The translations under genes were made by a program, and so were the position numbers. Positions 21,701 to 32,271 of a stretch of DNA of 64,000 nt are shown one piece after another (the first letter of the stretch is position 1; each line of letters opens with the position of its first letter). The stretch is from Rivularia sp. MS3 (lineage in GTDB: Bacteria > Cyanobacteriota > Cyanobacteriia > Cyanobacteriales > Nostocaceae), in assembly GCA_019192545.1 (NCBI GenBank), contig JAHCMI010000051.1, positions 1 through 64,000 of the forward strand, given 5' to 3'. A model generated the notes under the pieces. It was given only the letters and a program-made list of their open reading frames with translations, was not told the origin of the DNA and ran no database searches.

Positions 21701-21914
21701 GGAATGGTCGCAATTGTCATAATATCCGACTGGTGCCCTACATTGCTGGGTGAAAGAAGGAAGTAGTAATAAGTAAGTAGGATAGCCGACTTACTTATTT
21801 TGGGTAAAAAATAGGGAATAGGGAACAGCTAAGAATTATTTAACTCAAGGGAATTATGAAATAATTTTGTGTAAGTACTTACAGTTTTTGATTTTTGCCA
21901 AACTAATTAGCTAA

Positions 21915-22274
21915 TTAGGTCTCTGCTGCAATTGTGGCATCTATGGCAGTTAATTCATCTATAAATGATGAATTTTCTAATAAATCTTCAGCGCTGAACT
22001 CATAAGCATTATCATATTTTACTTCTAGAGTAAACGTGATAAAAACTCCGTTATCTAACTGAGTAGTTACCTCGAAAGAAGCAGTTTTCAATAGTTTTAT
22101 TTCATTAAGCTCATTATTAATTAGTTCAGCTTTGGATACGCCAAAACTTGATGCAAAACTTTCGCCTTCGTTGATAGTATCTATATTACCTGTTCGATTT
22201 GTTTGAATGAATTCAAGAATAGTTGGCTGTTCTACATAATTGTTTGGGAATTCTCCATTAGAAATAGAAGTCAT
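21915..22274 (-). CDS. Hypothetical protein, 119 aa
   Basis: Isolated ORF with ATG (MTSISNGEFPNNYVEQPTILEFIQTNRTG...); family not recognised. Confidence 0.55.
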   Translation of the reverse strand: MTSISNGEFPNNYVEQPTILEFIQTNRTGNIDTINEGESFASSFGVSKAELINNELNEIKLLKTASFEVTTQLDNGVFITFTLEVKYDNAYEFSAEDLLENSSFIDELTAIDATIAAET

Positions 22275-22597
22275 TGCTGTAATTCTCCAAGATTATATGT
22301 TGAGAGCATGTTTATATTGCTCTGCTTTGTTATCCCTATAACTTCTATGGGCTAATGTTGCGTAGAATTATGCAAAAACAGACTAAATATTCTTTATAGT
22401 TAAGATTTTGTACCACTCATATTATGTGCGTTAAATCAACTGTCATTGCGAGTGAAACGAAGCAATAGCAGTGATTGGGATTGCTTCCCTTCGCTTGCAA
22501 AAATATATTATGGGTGATTCACCGGACATCATATCACTATGCACAGCTTCCCATAGCCTTCAAGGTAGAATCTGGAAACCAATAATTTACAAGCTTT

Positions 22598-22648
22598 TAT
22601 AGCGAATTTCAGTTGAGTTTGTATTACACCCAAATGAAAACCGCTATA
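22598..22648. repeat. Short inverted-repeat element (TATAGCG...CGCTATA)
   Basis: tatagcgaatttcagttgagtttgtattacacccaaatgaaaaccgctata shares ends with 58591-58719. Confidence 0.5.
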
Positions 22649-22852
22649 TTCTCTAACTCTCTTTGTTCGGAGCGTGACAATTTTCTAACTGGTCTAATTG
22701 TATTGACCAAAATATACCGATTAGACGCAAATTAGGATATGACAATTGTGATTGTGGTATCAATATTAGCTATAAATTAGTAAATAAAATTTTTAGATTG
22801 AAGAATTAATTAGAGAAAATATGCTGCCAATCTAAAAAGGAATAAATTAAAA

Positions 22853-23329
22853 ATGGTTTGCAATCAAGAGTTAATATCAGAATTTCCCAGAGCAAAAGTT
22901 TCTTATATACCCGAGGACAATACATGGATTTTAGAAGAAGAATATTGTTATGAGGACAAGATTAAAGGAACCAAAATTTTATTGCATAAAGGTTTCAGCT
23001 TTGATTTATCTTCAATCCCCAGATTTTTATGGATAATTTGCGGAACACACGAGCTATCCCTTGAAGCACCATTAATTCATGATTTTATGTACATGAGTAA
23101 AGGTGGTAAAAAAATGTATTTCAATCAAAAAGTAATATTAGGAGATATTGAAACTAAAGGAATTCTTTATTCTAGAAAAGAAGCTGATGAACTATTTAGA
23201 AAAATGATGCAAGAAGCTCGCGTGCGTAAGTGGCGCAGATTCTTTGGTTATATGGGTGTTAAGTTATTTGGTTCGATGTATTGGAAGCCAGGTAAGAAGG
23301 TGGTTGATAATTTGACTGTGTCCTGTTAA
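22853..23329 (+). CDS. DUF1353-like protein
   Basis: GFSFDLSSIPRFLW...APLIHDFMY...SRKEADELFRKMM pattern typical of the DUF1353 (phage-associated) family. Confidence 0.7.
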   Translation: MVCNQELISEFPRAKVSYIPEDNTWILEEEYCYEDKIKGTKILLHKGFSFDLSSIPRFLWIICGTHELSLEAPLIHDFMYMSKGGKKMYFNQKVILGDIETKGILYSRKEADELFRKMMQEARVRKWRRFFGYMGVKLFGSMYWKPGKKVVDNLTVSC

Positions 23330-23476
23330 CTAATGATTATTAATTATTCTTTTGATTGAGAAGATTATTAATAAGAATTTGTAGAGAATATTTAAAATTA
23401 CCTAAGTTAAATATTAAACCTACCTTACGGTAGGCTTTGTATGTATAGGCGAGTTAATCGGGTTTAAAAACACACC

Positions 23477-26320
23477 TTACTTATTATCTTCATTCACTGT
23501 CTGCTTTAATGTCTGCAATAATTCATACTCGTTGTAGGGTTTAGTTAAATATACTGCTGCTCCTAACTGCATTGCTAGCTGGCGATATTTTCCGGTGGTG
23601 CGGGAGCTTAACATGATGACGGGAATATTTTGCAGATTTTCTTGAGACTTGAGACGGATAAGAAAGTTGTAACCATCGAGGCGAGGCATTTCGATATCAC
23701 AAATTATGCTTTCTACTTCTAAGCCACTTTGTAATTTAATCAGTGCGTCTTGTCCGTCTTTTGCTTGTTCTACAAAATATCCGGCTCTTTCAAGGGTTAG
23801 TGCTAAAAAGCGCCGCACGTTGATGGAATCGTCAACTATTAATATAGATTTTTTACTGGTTTTAGGTGATAGAAATGCAGTTGAAGATAAAGGTTGAGAG
23901 TTAGAATTTAAAGTATCCTTTTTTGCAATTACATTTAATAGCTGTGCCGAACTTACTAAGGGAACAATACGACCGTTATCTAAAATAGTGCAGTTATTAA
24001 ATCCTTCTGGTAAAGGGATGCTGCCTTCTACTCGACGAATGGCTACTTCTTGTTCGTCCCAACAGCGGTCTGCTTTGATTGCAATTAATTTATTGCCAGT
24101 ACCGATAATTAATACTATTTTGTCTTCTATTCTCGGTGGAATTTCTTGGATTGATGAGGTAGAACGAATATTATTAAAATGCAAATAATGGCTGATATTA
24201 ATTAACTCCACTAAGGAATCGTGCCAGTTAATTAATTCACCATTTGAGCCTGGTAAAATCTGCTGATTTTCTAATAGACATATTTCGTGTATTGCCTCGG
24301 TAGGAAAAGCTAAGGGTATGCCGTTGCTTTCCACTAAAACGATTCTGGCAACAGAAAGTGTAAAGGGAACTGATAGAGTAAAAGTAGTTCCTTTGCCACA
24401 GATGGAATCAACTGTTATTTCTCCATTAATTAGTTCGAGATTGTTACGAACTACGTCCATACCGACACCACGCCCGGATAATGTCGTGACTTGCTCGGAT
24501 GTACTAAATCCAGGTTCAAAAATCAAACTTAATAAATCGTCGTCGCTGGCATTCGCTAACATTTGGGCATCTAAACCCATCTTTTGTGCCCGATTGCGAA
24601 TCTTTTCTATGGGTATGCCGTTGCCGTCGTCACTGATGGTAATAATAGTGCGATCGCCTTTATGAACTGTTTTGATTGCGATTAGCCCCTGTTGAAGTTT
24701 TCCGGCTGCAATTCTAGTTTGATTATCTTCGATTCCATGATCGAAAGCGTTTCTAAGCAAATGCATTAAAGGTTCGTTTAAGGCTTCTAATATACCCCGC
24801 TCCATCAAGGTATCTGCACCTTCGATTTGTAAGCGAACGTTTTTACCATATTCTGCATTTAAATTGTGCAAAGCTCTGGGTAGACGCTCTAATATTTCGG
24901 AAAGGGGGCGCATCCGAACTTTAGTTAGAGAGTTTTGAATTTTTCTCGATGTTCTATTGAGAAGATGATTTACTTGTTCTGTATCTTCTAAATTAAGAGT
25001 TATATCGCCAGTAATTTCTTGAATTTTAACTATATTTTCCATCACTGTTTGAGACAGTGTATGCAGTTGGCTATAGCGCTCTAATTCTAAAACATCAAAT
25101 TTATTATTAGAATTACTAGTACCAGGAATATGTTCTGCGGGGTGCCATTCCCAGTTTTTTTTGGTTTGATAATATTTTGGCTTTAAGGTAGATAACTGTA
25201 AGGAAAATTTTTCGTAAGATAAACGCAATTCGTGATTTTCGCGTTCGAGAGTTTTTAAGCGGATAGCAAGATTACGAATTAATTTACTGATTCTTTCTAA
25301 CTGTAATTTTAAAGTATTGCGTCCGATTGTTAGCTCTCCAAATAAATCGTTGATTTGTTCTAGTTGTTTGCTGGGAACTCTTACTGTATGTTCTTGATTG
25401 TCTCTTTTGGTTACAGGGCTAAATTCTGGTGAGCCTTGAATAATTTCTTCTAAATTAGGAGCAAAGTTATTTACTACGTTTAATTCTTGACTAATTGTAA
25501 GTTGATCGCAATTTTTGGCTTTATTATCTTTAATTGTAGTAGGTAAATTATCTACTTGACCTGCAAGCAATAAAATTTGAGTATTTCGCCATGATTGCAA
25601 CCCTAAATTGGCAATTTCTTTAACTTCTGCATCAGAAACGGCAGTAGATAAGCTGTGAATTATTGACTCGCACAGCTTAGTAAAATCTGAAATTTGTAAC
25701 ATTTCCCCTAAGCCGCCTAATTGAGAAGACATTGTTATCATTTCTTCCCGCAGTACAGAAGCATCTTTTTGTTTTAATAAAGATTCCAAACGTTGTAAAT
25801 AAGTTTCAACTTCTGTTTTAAATAATAAAGATGTAATTTCTTGTGGATTGTCTTCCGGAGAAAGAATTGTCATTGCATCTTCTGGAGCCGGTTCTCCCAA
25901 AATCTCGCGTAATTCTTCAAATACCGGGTAACAAAAAGTAGTTATCCACTCTTCATTCACATCATGCCCGACTGATATTGATTCTACAATTTGCCGCAAC
26001 CAATCAATTGCAGACAGCAGTAAACTTTGTAGAGAACTATCAAGTTCTAAAGTATTTTTACTAGTTTTTAAAACTTTAAAAGAATCTTCAAGCAGATGAG
26101 ACAAATTACTTAAAGGATGAAACCCCATAATAGCCGCACCACCTTTAATTGAATGGGCGGCTCGAAGTGCAGCATTAACTTTTTGTAAATCAACTTTACG
26201 ATTATTTTGAGCTTCAGCAATCACATTTTCTAAAGTATTAATATGCTCGGTAGCTTCCTCTAGAAACTGCATTTTTATTTCTAATTCTTTTTGCGAAGAT
26301 ATGTTGTTGGACATGGGCAC
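23477..26320 (-). CDS. CheA-type hybrid histidine kinase with N-terminal Hpt and C-terminal receiver (PixL/HmpE type)
   Basis: Hpt AAHSIKGGAAIMGFH; HATPase LLRNAFDHGIED and GRGVGMDVVRNN; CheW-like domain; receiver ILIVDDSINVRRFL...CDIEMPRLDGY. Confidence 0.93.
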   Translation of the reverse strand: MPMSNNISSQKELEIKMQFLEEATEHINTLENVIAEAQNNRKVDLQKVNAALRAAHSIKGGAAIMGFHPLSNLSHLLEDSFKVLKTSKNTLELDSSLQSLLLSAIDWLRQIVESISVGHDVNEEWITTFCYPVFEELREILGEPAPEDAMTILSPEDNPQEITSLLFKTEVETYLQRLESLLKQKDASVLREEMITMSSQLGGLGEMLQISDFTKLCESIIHSLSTAVSDAEVKEIANLGLQSWRNTQILLLAGQVDNLPTTIKDNKAKNCDQLTISQELNVVNNFAPNLEEIIQGSPEFSPVTKRDNQEHTVRVPSKQLEQINDLFGELTIGRNTLKLQLERISKLIRNLAIRLKTLERENHELRLSYEKFSLQLSTLKPKYYQTKKNWEWHPAEHIPGTSNSNNKFDVLELERYSQLHTLSQTVMENIVKIQEITGDITLNLEDTEQVNHLLNRTSRKIQNSLTKVRMRPLSEILERLPRALHNLNAEYGKNVRLQIEGADTLMERGILEALNEPLMHLLRNAFDHGIEDNQTRIAAGKLQQGLIAIKTVHKGDRTIITISDDGNGIPIEKIRNRAQKMGLDAQMLANASDDDLLSLIFEPGFSTSEQVTTLSGRGVGMDVVRNNLELINGEITVDSICGKGTTFTLSVPFTLSVARIVLVESNGIPLAFPTEAIHEICLLENQQILPGSNGELINWHDSLVELINISHYLHFNNIRSTSSIQEIPPRIEDKIVLIIGTGNKLIAIKADRCWDEQEVAIRRVEGSIPLPEGFNNCTILDNGRIVPLVSSAQLLNVIAKKDTLNSNSQPLSSTAFLSPKTSKKSILIVDDSINVRRFLALTLERAGYFVEQAKDGQDALIKLQSGLEVESIICDIEMPRLDGYNFLIRLKSQENLQNIPVIMLSSRTTGKYRQLAMQLGAAVYLTKPYNEYELLQTLKQTVNEDNK

Positions 26321-26534
26321 TGGAGATGGGGAGAGGGGGAAGGGGAGAGGGGGAGGAGAGGGAATACAATTATTAACTCGCTATTTATTACTCATAACTT
26401 TTAATTCCTAAATTGTAACTTTTAATAATTAACTGATAACTACTCATTCCTAACTGTTCACTGATAACTGCTCACTGTTAACTGTTCACTGATGATCCAC
26501 ACCCTCCGAGTGAACAACTGTTCACTGCTCACTG

Positions 26535-29102
26535 TTAACTGACTTTGAAAGCATCTACACTGGCGGCTAATTTCTGGGAAATATCTACGGTTTTTTGTAA
26601 AGATAAAGAAATTTCTTGAGAAGAGTTTCCGGTGTTTTCAGATATTTTGGCAATGTCTTTCATTAAATTAGTGACTTGTTTGGAAGTTTTAACTTGAATG
26701 ACTGTAGCGGCAGAAATTGATTCAACTAAGCCGTCAATTTGATGGCTAACGTTAAGAATTTCGTTTAAACTTTCTTTGGTATCTTCAATTAAACGAGTTT
26801 CTTTTACTACTTGGGTAATCCCTAATTCCATCGCTTTGACTACCTCGCTGGTTTCTCGCTGAATGCTGGCTACAATATCTTCAATCTCTGCGGTTGCATC
26901 GCTGCTACGATTTGACAAAGCGGCTACTTCTTCTGCCACTGAGGCAAAACCCTGCCCTTGCTCTCCGGCTCGGGTAGCTTCGATACCAGCGTTGATAGCT
27001 AGCAAGTTGGTTTGCATGGCTATCTGGTTTATTAATGAGACAACGTGAGAAATTTTTTGGGAAGATTCCCCTAGCAGCTTGACTTTTTTCGCAGTATCGC
27101 CGATAGTTTCCCGTAAATAATGGATGTTTTCTACCGTCAAATCCATTGCCGCACCACCATCTTGAGCAGTATGAAAAGCCTTGCTAGCTACATTTGCAGC
27201 TTTTCTTGCACCTTTAGCAATCGACTTAATTGAAGCCCTCATTTCTTGTACGGCTTCTAAAGTACGATTAATTTCTACAGCTTGCTCGTTAGCGTCAATG
27301 CTCAACTGATTAATTGCATTTCCATCACTGGCGATAGCAGTGTTAACTTCGGAGGCTGTCAGTTTAACTTGGGTGACAATTTCACGCAAGTTTTCGATGA
27401 TAGAGTTGAAAAAATCTGCAACAGTGCCAATTTCTCCGGAAGTTACTTCCGCACGCACGGTTAAATCACCTAAACTGACTGCTTCAATATTTTCGATTAA
27501 ACTGACAATTTGCTGTTGCAATACTTCTTTTTTTTCTAATTGCTGTTGCGACAACTGCTGAACTTCAAAAATATTATTGACTCGCCCCAAAGCTTCTTTG
27601 ATAATTACAGTAGATTCATCAACTAACTGTATTTCTGATTGTTGCCAAAGATGAGTATGAGAACATTGAGCAGCTATTAAATAACCGAATAATTTTTCAT
27701 CTTGATTTAAAGGTACAATTAAAGTTGCCTTGATATTTAGTGCTTCTAGCTGTTTAACTAAAGACTGTGGTAAACCAGCCTGGTAAATATCGTTAATTGC
27801 AATAATACCATCGACCTTAAGGTCAGAAAAATCAAATTTGTTACCTAAAGCCGAAGGTAAGTCACCGTTACTTGATTCGGCAATGAAACTTTCTGCTTCC
27901 GATGAATCAAATTTGTAAATTAGCGTTCTTTCAACTTTTAAAGATTTGCGGATATTTTCAACCGCTAGATGATAAATTCCTTGATGATTGACAGATTCGG
28001 ATAAACTGATTGCTAATTTTTGAATTGCTTGAGTTTTTTCTACATCAGTCAACTTTTCTAAACTTAAACCAACTTGAATCGATAATTGTTTTAATAAGTT
28101 GATTTCAAATGCCTGCCAAAAATGTGGATTCCAGCAGTGATGTGCTATCAAAAAACCGAAAATTTTGTTATTAGCAAAAATAGGAGTTAACAAAACTGCT
28201 TTAATTTTCAAGCGTTTCATTAACTGCAAATGTTCGCTGCTCAATCCGGCTTCATCAACATTATTAATCGCTAAAACTTCGGATTTGGTATAAATTTCGG
28301 TAAGTTCCTTAGCTAAAGAAATATCTTCTATAGTTTCGCCAAAAGTGATAGGTAAACCAGGAGCAATTTCTTCAGCAATAACTTCTCCTTCACCATTAAC
28401 ATTACAATGATAAATAACGACTCGATGCGCTCCTAAAGTTTGTCTAACTTCTTTTACAGTTCGATTGAATAAATCTTCGCGGTTAAGAGATTGAGAAATT
28501 GAAATAATAGTATCTGATAGTAATTTAGCTTGTTCGCTTTCGACTCTTTCTTCAAAGAGTAGCTCTTGTAATTGTTCGACAATTAAATTAACATTCCGAC
28601 TTAAAGCTGCAAACTCATCTTTACCTTTGATGGGAATGCGGCTATTAAGATTGCCGTTTGCTAGTTTTTTAACTGCTAAATTAGCAGCATAAATCGGTAT
28701 AACTAAACGGCGAGCAAGAGTTGCAGCACTGATGCCCGCAAGCAAAGCAGCAGCTAAAGTACCCATTTGCAACATTAATAGTAGCTGTCTTTGGGATGCT
28801 TCTAGCTGCTCTAAAGAATCATTATCCGTATCGCTAACAACTTCAGCCGAAATTATTTCACTACCTAAATGATAAGATAAGGCTGTAATACCGACTGTGG
28901 GTAAACTGCAAATAGCCAGAGACAACATTACAGCCTTACCGTTTAAACTAGTCCGATTTAAAACAGAATAAACTTGTTGAAAAAAACTGTTTGGCGATTG
29001 TTTCGCTTGACTATTAAGATATTTAGGAAAATTTGATTCTGGTTGCGTAATACTATTTTTTTTTGTTTTTTGAGTTTGATTCTGTTTTAGTTTCTTCATC
29101 AT
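26535..29102 (-). CDS. Methyl-accepting chemotaxis protein with HAMP and two GAF domains (PixJ/HmpD type)
   Basis: TM + HAMP (RRLVIPIYAANLAVKKLANGNLNSRIP), two GAF domains, MCP signalling hairpin INQIAMQTNLLAINAGIEATRAGEQGQGFASVAEEVAALSNRS. Confidence 0.93.
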   Translation of the reverse strand: MMKKLKQNQTQKTKKNSITQPESNFPKYLNSQAKQSPNSFFQQVYSVLNRTSLNGKAVMLSLAICSLPTVGITALSYHLGSEIISAEVVSDTDNDSLEQLEASQRQLLLMLQMGTLAAALLAGISAATLARRLVIPIYAANLAVKKLANGNLNSRIPIKGKDEFAALSRNVNLIVEQLQELLFEERVESEQAKLLSDTIISISQSLNREDLFNRTVKEVRQTLGAHRVVIYHCNVNGEGEVIAEEIAPGLPITFGETIEDISLAKELTEIYTKSEVLAINNVDEAGLSSEHLQLMKRLKIKAVLLTPIFANNKIFGFLIAHHCWNPHFWQAFEINLLKQLSIQVGLSLEKLTDVEKTQAIQKLAISLSESVNHQGIYHLAVENIRKSLKVERTLIYKFDSSEAESFIAESSNGDLPSALGNKFDFSDLKVDGIIAINDIYQAGLPQSLVKQLEALNIKATLIVPLNQDEKLFGYLIAAQCSHTHLWQQSEIQLVDESTVIIKEALGRVNNIFEVQQLSQQQLEKKEVLQQQIVSLIENIEAVSLGDLTVRAEVTSGEIGTVADFFNSIIENLREIVTQVKLTASEVNTAIASDGNAINQLSIDANEQAVEINRTLEAVQEMRASIKSIAKGARKAANVASKAFHTAQDGGAAMDLTVENIHYLRETIGDTAKKVKLLGESSQKISHVVSLINQIAMQTNLLAINAGIEATRAGEQGQGFASVAEEVAALSNRSSDATAEIEDIVASIQRETSEVVKAMELGITQVVKETRLIEDTKESLNEILNVSHQIDGLVESISAATVIQVKTSKQVTNLMKDIAKISENTGNSSQEISLSLQKTVDISQKLAASVDAFKVS

Positions 29103-29286
29103 TCTACCATCTCAAATATTTTGCAGAGTGCTTGTATGCTATGGGATTGTAAATGTGGATAGAGCAAGTAAAATTGGCAGTTATAGCAACATAAATATCT
29201 TTGTATTAGGGAATGAGGAACGAAAAACAGAGAAATTTATTTGAAATATTCGCTAGTACTGTAATTTACATTTAGATAAGTAAAAC

Positions 29287-29778
29287 TTACTTAACGTGAA
29301 GAAATGAAGATTTTAAAATAGCTTGTATATTCAAAATTAAATTTAATTCATCCTCATGCTGAATACATCCACTTAAATAAGGAACTATATGATTATCTTG
29401 ATTGTTAGAAGATTGAATAGCCGCAGAGTTAAATCTTACAGTACCTCGGATTTGTGGAACCATTAAACCGATAGTTTCTTTTTGATGACTAATCACAATA
29501 ATATTGCACTGTCGCATTCCATATAATTGTGATTCAAAACCTAATATTTTTGGTAAGTCAACAACCCAAATAATTCGATTGCGCCAACTCATTAACCCCA
29601 AAATTGACTCAGATGTATTTGGAATTGAAGTTATCGATCCTAAAGGTAATACAACTACTTCTTGAATAAAGTTTACCAGCAAAACAGCAGCAGTATTTTG
29701 ATTTAACTCAAATTGAAGATAGCCATCCCCCAAATTTTGTTGGGGTTGGGTTCGTAACTTGATATTAGATGCATTCAT
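29287..29778 (-). CDS. CheW-like adaptor
   Basis: ILGLMSWRNRIIWVVDLPKILG...IGLMVPQIRGTVRF CheW pattern; position within the che cluster. Confidence 0.88.
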   Translation of the reverse strand: MNASNIKLRTQPQQNLGDGYLQFELNQNTAAVLLVNFIQEVVVLPLGSITSIPNTSESILGLMSWRNRIIWVVDLPKILGFESQLYGMRQCNIIVISHQKETIGLMVPQIRGTVRFNSAAIQSSNNQDNHIVPYLSGCIQHEDELNLILNIQAILKSSFLHVK

Positions 29779-29811
29779 ATTTAATAAAAACTGATTTCCG
29801 ATATCTAAAAA

Positions 29812-30189
29812 TTATGCAAAAACTGATTGAATTGTATTAAGTAACTGCTCGCGAGTATAGGGTTTTGTCAAATAAGCGCTAGCGCCTTGCCTGATTCCCC
29901 AAAATTTATCGATTTCTTGATTTTTAGAAGTGCAAATAATTATAGGTATTTTTTGGGTTATGGGATTTTTTTTGAGAAGCCTGCATAACTCAAAGCCGCT
30001 CATTTCCGGCATTACTACATCAGTCACAATCACATCAATATTATTTTTCAATGCTATATCAAAAGCTTGCTGAGCGCTGTTAGATTTAACAATTTTGTAA
30101 TCACCATTATCAAGATAATGACTCATCAACTCTAATTCACTTAAAGAATCTTCAACAATGAGTACAGTAATTAAAGAACAACTAATCAA
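29812..30189 (-). CDS. CheY-like response regulator
   Basis: VLIVEDSLSELELM...VIVTDVVMPEMSGFELCRLLKK...KPYTREQLL. Confidence 0.93.
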   Translation of the reverse strand: MISCSLITVLIVEDSLSELELMSHYLDNGDYKIVKSNSAQQAFDIALKNNIDVIVTDVVMPEMSGFELCRLLKKNPITQKIPIIICTSKNQEIDKFWGIRQGASAYLTKPYTREQLLNTIQSVFA

Positions 30190-30289
30190 CTTATATTCTC
30201 CTTAATTTGGTAATTGGGCATTGGGCATTTATAATTAACATTGATAAATTAATTTTCTTCAAAAACTGCTAACTGCTCGCTGCTCACTG

Positions 30290-31381
30290 TTACAGTAAGT
30301 GCTGAAAAATTATCTTCAATAATTCACTTTGATTGAAGGGCTTTGTTAAATAACCGCTAGCTCTAACCATCTTTGCTTTTGCTCTATCAATAAAACCTTT
30401 TCTTCCCGTTACCATAATTACAGGTACATCCTTGAAATAAGAATGCTTGCGTAAAAGCGAACATAATTCATAACCATCTAAATTTGGCATTTCTACATCT
30501 AGCAAAATCAAATCGGGATTTGTGCGTAGAATTTGCATCAAAGCTTTTAAAGGCTCGCTAAAACCAACCACACTAAAAATTTGTTCATCTAAGAAAGATT
30601 CAATAGCTGTCAGTACCGTAGGGCTATCATCAATACAGACGATGGTATAAACTTTTTTACGGTAATTCTGGTAATTTTGTCTGTAAAGACGCTGACGGCT
30701 GTTGTAAGAATGATCTGTTGATGGGTTGCTGACTTGACTAATACCTGCTTTCGGCAAAGGTTTCTGAATAGGTATTTTAGTTTCCGATGATGCTTGATTC
30801 AAGTATTGGGAAGGTGGAGTTGCGATAGCTTGTTTAACTTCATTTTCTTGATTCTTTGACTTTTTTTCGCAGTTTTCTATTAATACATTCATATCCAAGC
30901 TGCAAAATTTCGGCATATCCTGCATAAAACTTTCTGTAGTAAATTCATAACTCCCTTGTTTAACAGCGAGAAATGAGCTTAAAACTTCCGCAGCCAATTC
31001 TTTAATCAGAATCTTTGCTTGAGCCGGAGTAATTAGCTTTTGATTAACTAACCAGCAAATAGCTAAATAATCCGGATTAAGTATCGCTTGATTATCAATG
31101 CCTTTTTGAAAAATTACTCGTAACTGCTGATAAACTTTTTTTTGAGCGAGTGCGGGAATTTGCTTACTATATTGTTGCAATTTTTCATAAATTAAGGCGA
31201 ACATTTTATCCGTACAAGAAGCATAGACTAGCTTGCTATTCTCGAAATAAAATGACCAAGAATCTGAGGTGGTAAAAACTTGTAAACACCCGGTAACAGG
31301 TTTATTTGTAATTTTTGTAAGAAGTGAAACAGGCTGTATTCGCTGAAAAAATCTATATCTATTAATAGGAAGGATTTTCAT
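30290..31381 (-). CDS. PatA-type response regulator (DUF4388-like N-terminus plus receiver; PixG/HmpA type)
   Basis: N-terminal LLTKITNKPVTGCLQVFTTSDSWSFYFENSKLVYAS; C-terminal receiver TYTIVCIDDSPTVLTAIESFL...DVEMPNLDGYELC...TKPFN. Confidence 0.88.
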   Translation of the reverse strand: MKILPINRYRFFQRIQPVSLLTKITNKPVTGCLQVFTTSDSWSFYFENSKLVYASCTDKMFALIYEKLQQYSKQIPALAQKKVYQQLRVIFQKGIDNQAILNPDYLAICWLVNQKLITPAQAKILIKELAAEVLSSFLAVKQGSYEFTTESFMQDMPKFCSLDMNVLIENCEKKSKNQENEVKQAIATPPSQYLNQASSETKIPIQKPLPKAGISQVSNPSTDHSYNSRQRLYRQNYQNYRKKVYTIVCIDDSPTVLTAIESFLDEQIFSVVGFSEPLKALMQILRTNPDLILLDVEMPNLDGYELCSLLRKHSYFKDVPVIMVTGRKGFIDRAKAKMVRASGYLTKPFNQSELLKIIFQHLL

Positions 31382-32271
31382 GTTCTGTGGCTTTTAGTTT
31401 ACTACAGAGATACCGCAAAAAAAAGAACTTTGGTAATAGCGAATGTAGGAGCCGCATACCAATTTACAGGCAATATTTTTTTAAATTGTTCTCGTACAGA
31501 ACATGACAACGTATTGTCTCTATCTTTCGCTAATACCGTAGATGCAGCTATTTTTAGAACTTGCACAATTACAAACAAAAAGAGAATTTGTAGCAATACT
31601 ATGCAGCGATGGTTAGTGAGCAATTTACAACAACACCATTTCTCTACGAGAATCGTCATCGTGGGATATTGTCTAATCTTGAAGAAGCACTAACTGACAG
31701 CCTAACCAGCAAAGAGAGCGTCAGCTAGGTGGTAGATGACAAGCAACTAACTTACTAACTTTTAGATTACTCTAATGTAGCAGAAAACTTAAAAGATGTA
31801 TGAAAGTTTTTATTGGCAAGTAAAGCTAATATTAAAACCAAATATCGTGAATGGCAAATGTTTTTTTAGGAATAATTAATTATTGTTTTTGGGTTCTTAT
31901 ACTCAATAAACTCTGTCTGTAGAAGCGATAACAGTTTATTTGTATATTTATAATAAAATTAATTTAGGTGGAGTTTTGTTTGCTTTTTTTCCGGATATTT
32001 ATATATTAATAAAATTGTTAGCTATTGAGTTAGTAGTAACTTGGATTTTTTATCGTTTTTAATACCGCTCGGGGTTGGGAATTTTGAGGTAATAACAAAA
32101 AATCACCCTTTGGCTTACAAGGCGTAAATTTGGGCTTAACGATAACAGTGCAAGATTGAAGATAAAACGAACTAACGTGCAGGTAAAAAACTGACAACAG
32201 ATAACCACTCCCCCCTCCTCCCCCTCTCCCCTATCCCTAACCTCACTCGTCAATTTTCATAGCACAAACCA

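Noticed and set aside
26535-29102. MCP as a cyanobacteriochrome photoreceptor
   Set aside because: Neither GAF domain shows a Cys at the chromophore-attachment position by eye alignment.
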